NCBI GenBank assembly: GCA_945883795.1
Contig: CAMCYC010000012.1
Location: 1 to 51,235 of the forward strand
DNA: 51,235 bases
Reading direction: 5' to 3'
From: Sulfurimonas crateris
Lineage (GTDB): Bacteria; Campylobacterota; Campylobacteria; Campylobacterales; Sulfurimonadaceae
The notes beneath the pieces are model-generated. The model saw nothing but the letters and a program-made list of their open reading frames with translations. It did not search any database and was not told the DNA's origin. Made by a program: the position numbers and the translations under genes. Numbering within the stretch: position 1 is the stretch's first letter; the number at the start of each line of letters is the position of its first letter. This document shows, in pieces, positions 42,980-51,235 of the stretch.

Positions 42980-44284
42980 TTATTTTTTGTCAAAAAATCT
43001 GTAATAAAAATCTTTTATCAAAGTAAGTTTTGTTCTACTAATGGCAAGAGACCCTTTTGCTACTGTTCCACTTGTAACAGTAGTTCCAGCTGCAATCATG
43101 ACATTATCTTCTATCGTTACGGGTGCAATGAGTTGGCTATCACTTCCTACAAAAACATTTTTACCTATAATAGTTTTATATTTTTTGATGCCGTCATAGT
43201 TACATGTAATAGTTCCAGCTCCAATATTTGTCCCCTCATCAATCTCTGCATCTCCAATGTAGCTAAGATGTCCCGCTTTTACACCTTTGAGTGTGCTTTT
43301 TTTAATCTCAACAAAGTTGCCTACATGAGTATCTTCTACATAGGAAGCAGGGCGCAAGTGTGCCAAAGGACCAATATCTGAATTTATAATAGTGGAATCT
43401 TCTATAACACTTCCTGCTTTAATGTGGGAGTTAATTATGAGCGTTTTACCTGTGATGCGACACCCATTTTCTACGATACATTCCCCCTCAAATATAACTC
43501 CTTCTTCAATATAAATAGTTGCAGGAAGTTGCATGATAACGCCCTCATTCATCCATCTTGTATTTATTTTATTTTGCATTATCGCCTCTGCATCTGATAA
43601 ATCTTTTTTAGAATTAACCCCTTTGAATTCTGTTTCATCGACCAAAAGAGGAAAGATATTGAAATTATCTGCTTTTGCCATGGCGATTACATCTGTGAGA
43701 TAATACTCTGCTTGAGCATTTTTATTTTCAAGTAGAGGAATATACTTTTCTAGGATATTTTTGGAAAAAGCGTAAATTCCTGCATTGACAGTGCCGACTT
43801 TGAGTTCATCTGCTGAGGCATCTTTTTGTTCTACGATTTTTTGAACATGAGTATTCTTAATAATAACTCGACCATATCCATCAGGATTTGTTAAATCAAA
43901 GATTGACATAATAATGTCCTCTTCTTTATCCAAAAAACCTTTGAGTGAATCTGAGGTGATGAGTGGCATGTCACCATTGAGAACTAAAACTTTTTCATTT
44001 TTTGGTGCTACATTTTTCATAGCACCACCTGTTCCTGGGAAGTTTTGCGTATCTTGCACTACGAAATTTATATTATCAAAATAAGCACTTATTTGTTTTT
44101 GAACATCCTCTTTTTGGTGTGCTATAACAACAGTAATATCGTTTGAAATCTCTTGAGAGGCTTTGATGATATGATATAGCATAGGTTTGCCACAAATCGT
44201 ATGAATCACTTTTGCTTTTGGGGATTTCATGCGGCTTCCCTTGCCTGCTGCTAAAATAACTATACTTACTTTATTTTTATCCAT
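42980..44284 (-). CDS. glmU: Bifunctional UDP-GlcNAc pyrophosphorylase / GlcN-1-P acetyltransferase
   Basis: 434 residues from the ATG at 44284; a longer reading from 44347 lies inside the neighbour and lacks the family N-terminus. Nucleotidyltransferase domain with LAAGKGSRMKS (11-21) and VLNGDMPLI, then a left-handed beta-helix acetyltransferase domain (about 230-434). Makes UDP-GlcNAc for cell wall and LPS. The start overlaps the upstream metallophosphatase by 8 bases. Length matches Campylobacter GlmU. Confidence 0.95.
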   Translation of the reverse strand: MDKNKVSIVILAAGKGSRMKSPKAKVIHTICGKPMLYHIIKASQEISNDITVVIAHQKEDVQKQISAYFDNINFVVQDTQNFPGTGGAMKNVAPKNEKVLVLNGDMPLITSDSLKGFLDKEEDIIMSIFDLTNPDGYGRVIIKNTHVQKIVEQKDASADELKVGTVNAGIYAFSKNILEKYIPLLENKNAQAEYYLTDVIAMAKADNFNIFPLLVDETEFKGVNSKKDLSDAEAIMQNKINTRWMNEGVIMQLPATIYIEEGVIFEGECIVENGCRITGKTLIINSHIKAGSVIEDSTIINSDIGPLAHLRPASYVEDTHVGNFVEIKKSTLKGVKAGHLSYIGDAEIDEGTNIGAGTITCNYDGIKKYKTIIGKNVFVGSDSQLIAPVTIEDNVMIAAGTTVTSGTVAKGSLAISRTKLTLIKDFYYRFFDKK

Positions 44285-45593
44285 TTGTTTTATTCTCACA
44301 TTTTGTATTATTTTTTTTGATTGTAAACTCATCTGCAATAGTACCATCTATTGTTAGAAATTTAGAGTTGAGTGTGGTTGGTGTGACTTCAAGTATCACA
44401 GAACCTAGTTTTTCAAAACTAAAAGGCATAGCAGGATGTTGAAGTGTTGCATGGTCGAGTTTGGAAGATGAACCCGCAACCATATAAATTGTGCCACTAT
44501 TTGGTGTCATCTTCAGTGGTTTTGTATAACAAGAATCATGGTTTTGTACAAGATTTTTTGTAATATCAAATGTACTACTTTTACCTAGATGATTGACCAT
44601 GAGTTTTGAGCGTTCATATCCATGTGAGTGACCACTTAAAACTAAATCAACGCCAAATTCATCAAAAATAGGGACAAAGTTTTCTCTCATATTTTCCATG
44701 CGAGCACCACTATCTGAACTATTGTCAGATTTATGCCCTCCATCAGAGTAGGGTGGTGTATGAAAAACCACTAGAGTCCAAGGTTTTGTATTTACTTGTA
44801 AATCTTTTTTGAGCCAATTTGCCATGTCGCCATCTTTATTTAAATTAATGTTTTGGTTATCTAACATGACAATGTGTAAATTTCCATCATTGATAGCGTA
44901 ATATTCATCATGTCCGCTTGCAACACCGCCAGATTCTCCATTTTTTGGAAAATCCCAAATATCATAAAATGCCCATCGTCTTGCATCATGATTACCCGTA
45001 ACTGCCCAAGGAACAAACCGTTTTACAAGCTCTTTATAAGGTTCAAATAAATTTTGATTAAACTGTTTTTGTGTTCCACTTCTATAGGCATTATCGCCTA
45101 ATAGAATCCAGAAATTGAGCTTATGCAAATCATGGTCTATATAATTGAGCATCTGATTATAAACACCATTTTGTCCTTTGCCTCGCTCTCCACTATCACC
45201 AATCACCCATACTCTTTGCGTCTTTTCATTTTCACAAAGAGTGGTAAAACTTCTTCCCTCATTATCAATTTTAAGAGAACTGGAATCGACACTATATTTA
45301 TATTTGGCACACTCATGTAAGCCACTAATTGTAAGTGCGTGTTTTTTTGTTCCTTTGTTATCACTGATATTTTGTTCTAAATTTCCTGAAAGAGGGCTAT
45401 AGTGTATAGTACCAATCTCCTCTTTTGGAGTTTGCCATTTAATTGTAATAGAGTTTTGTGTTTGCATCACCATGTACGGCTCTCGCTCTATAAATTTGTA
45501 ACTGTCATAAGCTACAACACCAATTCTTCCAACACCATAAAGTGCAACAATAATAATTAAACTAATGGCAATTTTTTTAAATAACTTTTTCAA
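44277..45593 (-). CDS. Purple-acid-phosphatase-type metallophosphoesterase
   Basis: 438 residues: N-terminal membrane anchor or signal (about 8-28), an FN3-like PAP N-domain (EPYMVMQTQNSITIKWQTP..., YKYSVDSSSL) and the metallophosphatase domain with GDSGE, LLGDNAYR, GNHDARR, HTPPYSDGG and SGHSHGYERS, the full set of metal ligands. Exported and periplasmic. Overlaps the PAP2 gene by 17 bases and glmU by 8 bases. Substrate unknown; could release phosphate from lipid or sugar phosphates. Confidence 0.88.
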   Translation of the reverse strand: MKKLFKKIAISLIIIVALYGVGRIGVVAYDSYKFIEREPYMVMQTQNSITIKWQTPKEEIGTIHYSPLSGNLEQNISDNKGTKKHALTISGLHECAKYKYSVDSSSLKIDNEGRSFTTLCENEKTQRVWVIGDSGERGKGQNGVYNQMLNYIDHDLHKLNFWILLGDNAYRSGTQKQFNQNLFEPYKELVKRFVPWAVTGNHDARRWAFYDIWDFPKNGESGGVASGHDEYYAINDGNLHIVMLDNQNINLNKDGDMANWLKKDLQVNTKPWTLVVFHTPPYSDGGHKSDNSSDSGARMENMRENFVPIFDEFGVDLVLSGHSHGYERSKLMVNHLGKSSTFDITKNLVQNHDSCYTKPLKMTPNSGTIYMVAGSSSKLDHATLQHPAMPFSFEKLGSVILEVTPTTLNSKFLTIDGTIADEFTIKKNNTKCENKTNG

Positions 45594-46251
45594 GTTTTTT
45601 CCTCATTTTGGAATATATAAAGAGTGTAGAGAGTGTTCCAACTAAGACACCTGCAAGGATGTCACTCAAAAAATGGTCGTTATCAAGAAGTCTTGCACTT
45701 GCCAAAATTACACTTATCCCCAACCATAGATACATATATTTTGGAAATAAAATAATTATGTAAGTAAATATAGCAAAGATAGTTGTGCTATGTCCAGAGG
45801 GAAAAGAGGTGTAAGTTGTAGGTGAATCGACGAGAGTGATAAATTGGTATTTAAATTTTTCAATTACGCCTATATCAAAATTTTGAAAAAGTAAAAATCC
45901 AAATTCATCACCATTATCTCTGAACCCCCAAGGTCGAATTCGTCCAAATATAAATTTGGAAACCAAACTAATAAGTCCAGAGAAGATATTGATATAGAGT
46001 AAAAATAAAAATTGTTGTTTCAATAATTCATCTTTTTTGTAATAATTAAAGTAAGTAAAGCCAAGAATACCAACTCCTATATACCAATGTGATTCCCCAA
46101 ATTTACTCAAAAAATCGCCAATGACTTCATAACTATCTACATGAGATAAAAAATAGTGTGCTATTGTTTTATCCAAAAAAAAGTAAGAAAATAGTATAAG
46201 TGCTACAAAAAAAAGTGTATAGTAAAAAAAGTGTTTGGGAGAAAATGTCAT
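45577..46251 (-). CDS. PAP2-family membrane phosphatase
   Basis: 224 residues with about six membrane helices. The active-site motifs are KFIFGRIRP (99-107), SFPSGHSTT (149-157) and R187-(x)5-H193-(x)3-D197, the KxxxxxxRP / PSGH / SRxxxxxHxxxD signature. Likely removes phosphate from undecaprenyl pyrophosphate or from lipid A (inference). Overlaps GT39 by 4 bases. Confidence 0.9.
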   Translation of the reverse strand: MTFSPKHFFYYTLFFVALILFSYFFLDKTIAHYFLSHVDSYEVIGDFLSKFGESHWYIGVGILGFTYFNYYKKDELLKQQFLFLLYINIFSGLISLVSKFIFGRIRPWGFRDNGDEFGFLLFQNFDIGVIEKFKYQFITLVDSPTTYTSFPSGHSTTIFAIFTYIIILFPKYMYLWLGISVILASARLLDNDHFLSDILAGVLVGTLSTLFIYSKMRKKLEKVI

Positions 46252-47684
46252 CTAAGTCCTTGAAAATTTTTGCACTTAGTTAATTTGATAGTGTTTACTT
46301 TATTTTTGTTTAACACTATATCAAATTCTAAGAGAGGAATTACAGTATCACATTGCATGAAACTTGCAATATCTTTTTTGAAAAAGTGGGTGTTTATCAT
46401 TATCAAATCTTTTCCTATTGGAGATGTTTTTTCCCAAATATCAAACTGGTCTTTTCTATCATCTATAAGATACACTGAAGCGTTATAATCTTTATTATAA
46501 TATAAAGCACGAGAAGCAAGTGTCCAGTTTGTGACTCCAAGAGCTTGTTTTTTTGTATCAGTTATTTGCCCATTTGCTTTTTTCATGACAGTATCCCAAC
46601 CATAAATATCACGATGCAAAGATTGATAATCAGGAAGAGGAATAATTTTAAATCCTAGTTCTGCATAAGCAATAGCACTGATAATAAGTCCAAAAGTGAT
46701 AGCAAATTTGAAATATTTTTGTTTGGAAGTTTGTAAAATATAATAACTCCCAATGGGGATAAAAAGCATATAAAAAAGAGCACTCCAATGGGGAAGGGCG
46801 GTTTTATATAAAGAGGCATACGAAAAAAATAAAATTAAGACCAAACCAAATAAACCACTCAGGTAGAGAGTGGAATTTTTATTTGTAAGTGCTTTGTATA
46901 ATCCATAAAAAGCAACAGGAAATAAAAATGGGTTATACGCTCCAAATTGCGCACCAATAGAGTTTAAAAAGGCTTTAAGATTCATACCATTTTCACCAAC
47001 TACATGGTCACTTTGATAGAGAAAACTACTCCAATGATTTTGCATATTCCAGATAATTACAGGAGAGATAATTATGAATGCTACAACAATGGCAGGAATT
47101 ATTTTTGGAGTGTAAAAAAGCTCATATCTTTTTTTTGTGATGAAATACAATACTATTGGAATTACAAATAAAACTGCTGTATATTTAGAAAGACCAGCCA
47201 AACCAAGAAGTGCGCCAAGGAGAATCCACTGATAAAGTGAGTTTTCTTTTTCGAGTTTGATAACCGTAAATATAAGAGGAAGAATCAGTAAAAAAAGAAG
47301 CGTATCAGGCATAAGCATTAAAAAAAGTGCGTTAAATAAAAAAGAAGCATGGAGTGCCACAACAGCCAAAAAAGCCTCTTTTGATTTTTGCTCAATATCG
47401 TAAATAAGTTTGTACAAAAAAAGAGATGTAAAAAAACCTATCATGATAGCTGCAACTCGTGAGCCAAATTCTTCATTGCCAAAGAGTGAGATAAAAATAT
47501 ATTGAATCCAACCAACCAAAGGTGGATGGTCAAAATAGCTCAAATCAAGATGAAAAGCATAGAGTACATAATGTGCTTCATCCACTCCAAGCCCAACAAA
47601 TGGAGCAAGAGCGAGTCTGATTATAGCTATAAAAGTAATAAAAGCTAAAAAAGGGTGATGTTCTTTATTTAGTAAATTCATCAA
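46248..47684 (-). CDS. GT39/ArnT-like membrane glycosyltransferase
   Basis: 478 residues with 10-12 helices and a periplasmic C-terminal domain. The first-loop motif GVDEAHYVLYAFHLDLSY..., DHPP matches GT39/ArnT/PMT (catalytic Asp and DxPP region). Uses lipid-linked sugar donors, for example to modify lipid A or protein. Paralogous to the gene at 49892. Overlaps the GT9 gene by 20 bases, so the genes are co-transcribed. Confidence 0.88.
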   Translation of the reverse strand: MMNLLNKEHHPFLAFITFIAIIRLALAPFVGLGVDEAHYVLYAFHLDLSYFDHPPLVGWIQYIFISLFGNEEFGSRVAAIMIGFFTSLFLYKLIYDIEQKSKEAFLAVVALHASFLFNALFLMLMPDTLLFLLILPLIFTVIKLEKENSLYQWILLGALLGLAGLSKYTAVLFVIPIVLYFITKKRYELFYTPKIIPAIVVAFIIISPVIIWNMQNHWSSFLYQSDHVVGENGMNLKAFLNSIGAQFGAYNPFLFPVAFYGLYKALTNKNSTLYLSGLFGLVLILFFSYASLYKTALPHWSALFYMLFIPIGSYYILQTSKQKYFKFAITFGLIISAIAYAELGFKIIPLPDYQSLHRDIYGWDTVMKKANGQITDTKKQALGVTNWTLASRALYYNKDYNASVYLIDDRKDQFDIWEKTSPIGKDLIMINTHFFKKDIASFMQCDTVIPLLEFDIVLNKNKVNTIKLTKCKNFQGLR

Positions 47685-48888
47685 GTTTAAATTTGAGTGT
47701 GTTAAATACCCAATCAGGGGTGATTATTTTGATACATTGGTTGTCTGTACATGGTGTTTTACGGTGGTTTGATGCACTCACACATGGGCTACAAGCCATG
47801 CTAGCGTAAATGGGTGTGGTTGCTCCAAGTGAGCCATACAAAGCAGGTGTTTCAGGTCCAAAAATTACAAATGTATGCATGTCTGTAATAGAAGCAAAAT
47901 GAGCTGGTCCAGAGTCATTTGTAAGCATAAATTTACTGATACTGTACAACGCAGGGAGTTGTAAAAACTTCACTCCACCCGCAAAATTGATACATCTTCT
48001 GTCATCGACATATTTGGCTAAAAGTTCAGCACCCTCTTTTTCGGCAGGTGCGCCTGTGAGAAGGATAATAGCGTCAGAGTTATAAGCCAATATCTTTTTA
48101 ATCACATCACCATAATTTTCTCTATCCCAACGCCGTTGCGGTAAAAGGTCTGAAGCATTAGAATTGACTAAAATAACAGGATTTTTATCTTGGTCAAATC
48201 TTTCATACATGCTAGCAATCGTATTTAAAACTTCAAGTTGTTCTTCTTGTGAAATTTCTGCTTTTGCTATTTGTATCTCCCAATCGTCAATCACCCTTTT
48301 TGTAAATGGAAGTTCTTGCTGTTGGCTTAAAAGTGCATCTACGAGAGAGATGAAATTTTTTGAGATATGTTGGTGCGGATTATAAGCAACTTTTTTGGTT
48401 AAAAAATCTCCTCTGTAGAGTCCTTCATTATGAAATGCATGAAAACCAACACGATTGACTGCACCACTTGCTCCTGTTAAAAGTGCAGTAAAGCGAGAAA
48501 AAAGTTCCAAATCTATCACAGAATCAATCTCTTTTTCTCTACACCATTTTAAAAACTTTAAAGAAGTTGTGGCAATTTTAAAAATACCACTTTCATCAAT
48601 TGTAAAGATATTTTCCTCTTTTACAGTACCTAAGAGTTGCAGACTCACTTTATTTTTAGCAAAAATAACAAAAAAGAGTTCCCCTTCAATATTTTCTTTG
48701 AGTTTTCTCATAGCAGGGTCAACTAAAATAGCACTTCCCATTTCAGAGAGTTCAATCAGTAAAACATTTTTTACCTTTATTGGTATCTCTGGCGAAACAA
48801 GATTGAGTGTTTTTTTAAGAAGAGTTCCTAAAAATGCAAGTGGAACACCCGCATAGTGGTCAATATTTCTCATAGTATCTACATTCAT
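47665..48888 (-). CDS. GT9 family ADP-heptose-type LPS glycosyltransferase
   Basis: 407 residues: N-terminal Rossmann half (VLLIELSEMGSAILVDPAMRKL), C-terminal half with the GT9 donor motif TNDSGPAHFAS and a Cys-rich end (CSPCV...TPCTDNQCIK), as in heptosyltransferases I/II/III. Adds heptose to the LPS core in the cytoplasm. It lies among membrane glycosyltransferases. The exact sugar position cannot be told. Confidence 0.88.
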   Translation of the reverse strand: MNVDTMRNIDHYAGVPLAFLGTLLKKTLNLVSPEIPIKVKNVLLIELSEMGSAILVDPAMRKLKENIEGELFFVIFAKNKVSLQLLGTVKEENIFTIDESGIFKIATTSLKFLKWCREKEIDSVIDLELFSRFTALLTGASGAVNRVGFHAFHNEGLYRGDFLTKKVAYNPHQHISKNFISLVDALLSQQQELPFTKRVIDDWEIQIAKAEISQEEQLEVLNTIASMYERFDQDKNPVILVNSNASDLLPQRRWDRENYGDVIKKILAYNSDAIILLTGAPAEKEGAELLAKYVDDRRCINFAGGVKFLQLPALYSISKFMLTNDSGPAHFASITDMHTFVIFGPETPALYGSLGATTPIYASMACSPCVSASNHRKTPCTDNQCIKIITPDWVFNTLKFKLDEFTK

Positions 48889-48900
48889 AAAAATCCTTTT

Positions 48901-49806
48901 TTAAGTTGTTTGTTTACTTTTTATCCAGTAGTAAGAACCTGGTAACGAACTAATAATAAGTAAAAGCCCATAGAGGATTGACATTGCTAAAACTTTTGTT
49001 TGGTCTGCTCCAACAAGCATAAATATCCCAACCATAGCACCTTCACGAATTCCCCAACCTGCAAGAGAAATAGGGATAATTGTGAGTAAAAATACAGGTG
49101 GAACAGCGATTAAAAATGTCTGAAATGAGATATGAAAATCAATACTCCATGCAAGTGCATACAAAACCAATACAGAAAGAAGATGAACACCTACAGAAAT
49201 AGCTACATGTAAAAAAAGTTTTGCTTTGGAATCGTAAAGTTTGTTGAGTCTTATCGAGAGGCGATGAAAAAGATTGAGAACTTTAATATTTTTTAAAAAA
49301 GTGATTTTTTCAAGATAAAATAGCAGAGTAAATCCGCTAATTCCACCTAATGTGATAAGAATAATTAATGATGAAAAATCTTTGTCAAAAGTGCCATAAA
49401 AGATGAGAGTTGCAAGCAAATTTAAAACTAAAAGACCAATAAGCCCGACAACTCTATCTACAAAAACACCATAAAAAGCATCTTTTTTATCATATCCTTT
49501 GTGTGCTAAGTCTATGATTCTAACCGCATCACCACCTATGCTACTAGGAAGAACCTGATTAAAAAATGTACCTTTAAAATAGCTTTGTACATAGTATGAA
49601 ACTCTCTCTTCAAAAATCAAAAGTTGCATGATTAAACGCCATCTATAAGCTGCTACAAAAGTGCTTGTAAGTTGGAAAAGGAGTGCTACAAATATAGTGC
49701 CACCATGGGATTTTGAAAGGATATGGATGAGATTTTGAAAATCTACATATTGAAATAAAAAATAAAACATCACAACTGTAATGATGAGTTTGATAAGATT
49801 TTTCAT
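48901..49806 (-). CDS. UPF0104/LPG-synthase-TM family membrane protein
   Basis: 301 residues with about eight helices. The conserved LPSSIGGDAVRIIDLAHKGYDKKDAF and GVFVDRVVGLIGLL mark the lysylphosphatidylglycerol synthase TM/UPF0104 (DUF) flippase-like family, here without a catalytic domain. Acts in the inner membrane, possibly moving a lipid-linked sugar for the neighbouring transferases (inference). 12 bases upstream of the GT9 gene. Confidence 0.85.
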   Translation of the reverse strand: MKNLIKLIITVVMFYFLFQYVDFQNLIHILSKSHGGTIFVALLFQLTSTFVAAYRWRLIMQLLIFEERVSYYVQSYFKGTFFNQVLPSSIGGDAVRIIDLAHKGYDKKDAFYGVFVDRVVGLIGLLVLNLLATLIFYGTFDKDFSSLIILITLGGISGFTLLFYLEKITFLKNIKVLNLFHRLSIRLNKLYDSKAKLFLHVAISVGVHLLSVLVLYALAWSIDFHISFQTFLIAVPPVFLLTIIPISLAGWGIREGAMVGIFMLVGADQTKVLAMSILYGLLLIISSLPGSYYWIKSKQTT

Positions 49807-49891
49807 TCTTGCGCCGTTTTTAAGATGGGTGTTATGGTAGCAAAATAATGATTAATTATAAATAATAGATAATTTTCTTTCGATTTCTTCA

Positions 49892-51235
49892 CTATTTTAC
49901 GCCTGATACTCGATATATATATAAAGTTTTTTTACTGTTAAAACCTTTCTTAAGTTTCAGAGAATCGATGAGGTTTACCTCTTTATACACATCTTTAAGC
50001 CTTGCCTCTTGGGGGTCGATTGTAAGCACTAAACCATCTTTTAAAAAATCTTCTTTTCTCCACATGTCGTATTGAGAAAAACGGCTTGGTACTGCTATAT
50101 CTGTATCTGGATGGTCTTGTAAATAGTATTTTAAATATGCTGCAATTGTTAAATGGTCACCATAAAAACTATCACCATCATTTACATGCGTTTGTAAAAG
50201 TTGCACCGCCTCTTTATTTCCATACATTCTATCTTGCACTATCTCAAGATAAAATAAAAATCCTAAACGACCTATAATTGTGAGAATAAGAGCAATAATT
50301 AAGCCAATTTTGAAAGTTTTTTTAAGCTCATAATGCTCAAAAATATAAGCACTTAAAATTGCTCCTCCAATGTAAGCTGGAGCTGTGTAGTTTAATGCCA
50401 TTCTTGTATAAAAACCTTTATAGAAGAAGAAAAGTAAAATAACTACAACATTTAAAGCAAGAAAAAAGAGTTTATTATCTTTGAAATAGAGTTTATCTTT
50501 CACTAAAAAATAAAATAATACAGCTGTAAATACAGGGGAAAACACACCAAATTGACCAGCAAAAAATTCAAAAAAGAGATTCGGAAAAATTTCAAATGTT
50601 TGTGTTGAACCATGCTCTACTTGAAAAGTAAAACTAATCCAATCATGTTGATAATTCCACAAAACCATAGGCGAAACAATAGCAAAAGCTAAAATTACTG
50701 CTAAATAAAAGTTACCATTAGTAAAAACATCTCTTCTTTTGAGGAGAAGAAAAATTAAGAGAGCAAACACAAAAAGTATAGAGCTGTACTTACTTAGCAT
50801 CATAAGCCCAAGAAAAATTCCACTCAAAGCATAATCAAAAGTTTTATTGTAAAAAATTGCTTTATAAGAGTAATAAAGTGTGAGTGTCCAAAATAAAATA
50901 AGCGGTGAATCAGGGGTTGTGATAATGTATCCAGCATGTACCAAAATAACACTTGAAAAAATTATAACTGCATTAAGTGCTATCTTTTGATTCAACATTT
51001 CACTTGTGAGTTTAAAAATAATTATAGCTGAGAAAGTCATAGAAAACACATTCGTGAGTCGAACTCCCCATTCAGATTCAGAGATAAAATTTGTGAGATA
51101 AATCATATATGCAATCATCGGAGGATGGTCATAATAGCCACTTTGGAGATGATGACTCCACATCCAATAATAGGCTTCATCTCCATGTAAAGGTAAAAAA
51201 GCATTATAAATAGTGCTGAAAATTGCTAAAAAAAT
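49892..51235 (-). CDS. GT39 membrane glycosyltransferase, 5' part missing
   Basis: The frame is open to the right edge: before the internal Met at 51163 it reads IYNAFLPLHGDEAYYW, which contains the catalytic DEAYYW motif, so the true start is outside the window. At least 447 residues: HGDEAYYW, YYDHPPM, a series of helices and a periplasmic C-terminal domain. Paralogous to the gene at 46248 (aligned DHPP, LSKYS, NYQHDW/NMQNHW segments). Separated from the flippase gene by 85 bases. Confidence 0.9.
   Translation of the reverse strand: MFLAIFSTIYNAFLPLHGDEAYYWMWSHHLQSGYYDHPPMIAYMIYLTNFISESEWGVRLTNVFSMTFSAIIIFKLTSEMLNQKIALNAVIIFSSVILVHAGYIITTPDSPLILFWTLTLYYSYKAIFYNKTFDYALSGIFLGLMMLSKYSSILFVFALLIFLLLKRRDVFTNGNFYLAVILAFAIVSPMVLWNYQHDWISFTFQVEHGSTQTFEIFPNLFFEFFAGQFGVFSPVFTAVLFYFLVKDKLYFKDNKLFFLALNVVVILLFFFYKGFYTRMALNYTAPAYIGGAILSAYIFEHYELKKTFKIGLIIALILTIIGRLGFLFYLEIVQDRMYGNKEAVQLLQTHVNDGDSFYGDHLTIAAYLKYYLQDHPDTDIAVPSRFSQYDMWRKEDFLKDGLVLTIDPQEARLKDVYKEVNLIDSLKLKKGFNSKKTLYIYRVSGVK

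Noticed and set aside
1-51235. CRISPR array, tRNA/rRNA, riboswitch or insertion sequence
   Set aside because: No regularly spaced direct repeats outside coding repeats, no cloverleaf or rRNA sequence, and no transposase ORF or terminal inverted repeats were seen by reading; structured RNA searches were not possible here.

Overview
The window is about 51 kb of AT-rich, densely packed bacterial chromosome, most likely from a Campylobacterota (Epsilonproteobacteria) species of the Sulfurimonas/Sulfurovum/Arcobacter type. The signs are a short-form HisG, a CheV coupling protein, a small CoaX, a Na+-pumping oxaloacetate decarboxylase operon in the order gamma-alpha-beta, many soluble or membrane chemoreceptors and c-di-GMP proteins, and promoters of the form T-rich stretch plus TATAAT with little -35. 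The genus is inference. No tRNA, rRNA, CRISPR array, insertion sequence, integrase or other clear mobile element was seen, and no gene-free stretch exceeds 300 bases.

Layout. 1-6580 (rightward): end of an outer-membrane barrel protein, an RND/MMPL exporter, then a three-gene unit of an ABCG-type ATPase, its permease and a small Spy-like periplasmic protein. 6620-10226: an island of six proteins of unknown function in mixed orientation. They share domains with one another, and one carries 11-residue amphipathic repeats followed by heptads. 10404-12641 (rightward): a hypothetical protein, coaX, hisG and a methyltransferase. Two small membrane proteins (leftward) follow, then oadG-oadA-oadB (13478-16832), convergent with cheV.

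17908-23098 (rightward): a five-gene unit with a HlyD-like periplasmic protein, a cytoplasmic molybdopterin oxidoreductase, a ZorA/MotA-like channel protein, a ZorB/MotB-like OmpA protein and a 49-residue basic ORF, closed by an intrinsic terminator. 23175-27322: argD, a TolC-family protein whose signal peptide is encoded inside the end of argD, a MidA-type methyltransferase and two small membrane proteins. Then a YcaO protein and a secreted LamG protein. 30782-37304 (leftward): a signalling block with a response regulator, soluble CZB chemoreceptor, soluble histidine kinase, EAL-CBS-GGDEF and REC-PAS-GGDEF-EAL proteins.

37435-41028 (rightward): a RimB-like retropepsin, RimK, an M42-like peptidase, an acidic-tailed small protein, a SnoaL-like protein and a small exported protein. 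41050-51235 (leftward): an HBM chemoreceptor, GlmU, then an envelope block with metallophosphatase, PAP2 phosphatase, two GT39 glycosyltransferases, a GT9 heptosyltransferase-like protein and a flippase-like membrane protein. The last GT39 gene runs off the right edge.

The best candidates for something undescribed are the 6620-10226 island, which may be a lipid- or granule-surface system judging by repeat type, and the orphan ZorAB-like pair co-transcribed with a molybdoenzyme. Both are inferences from sequence alone.
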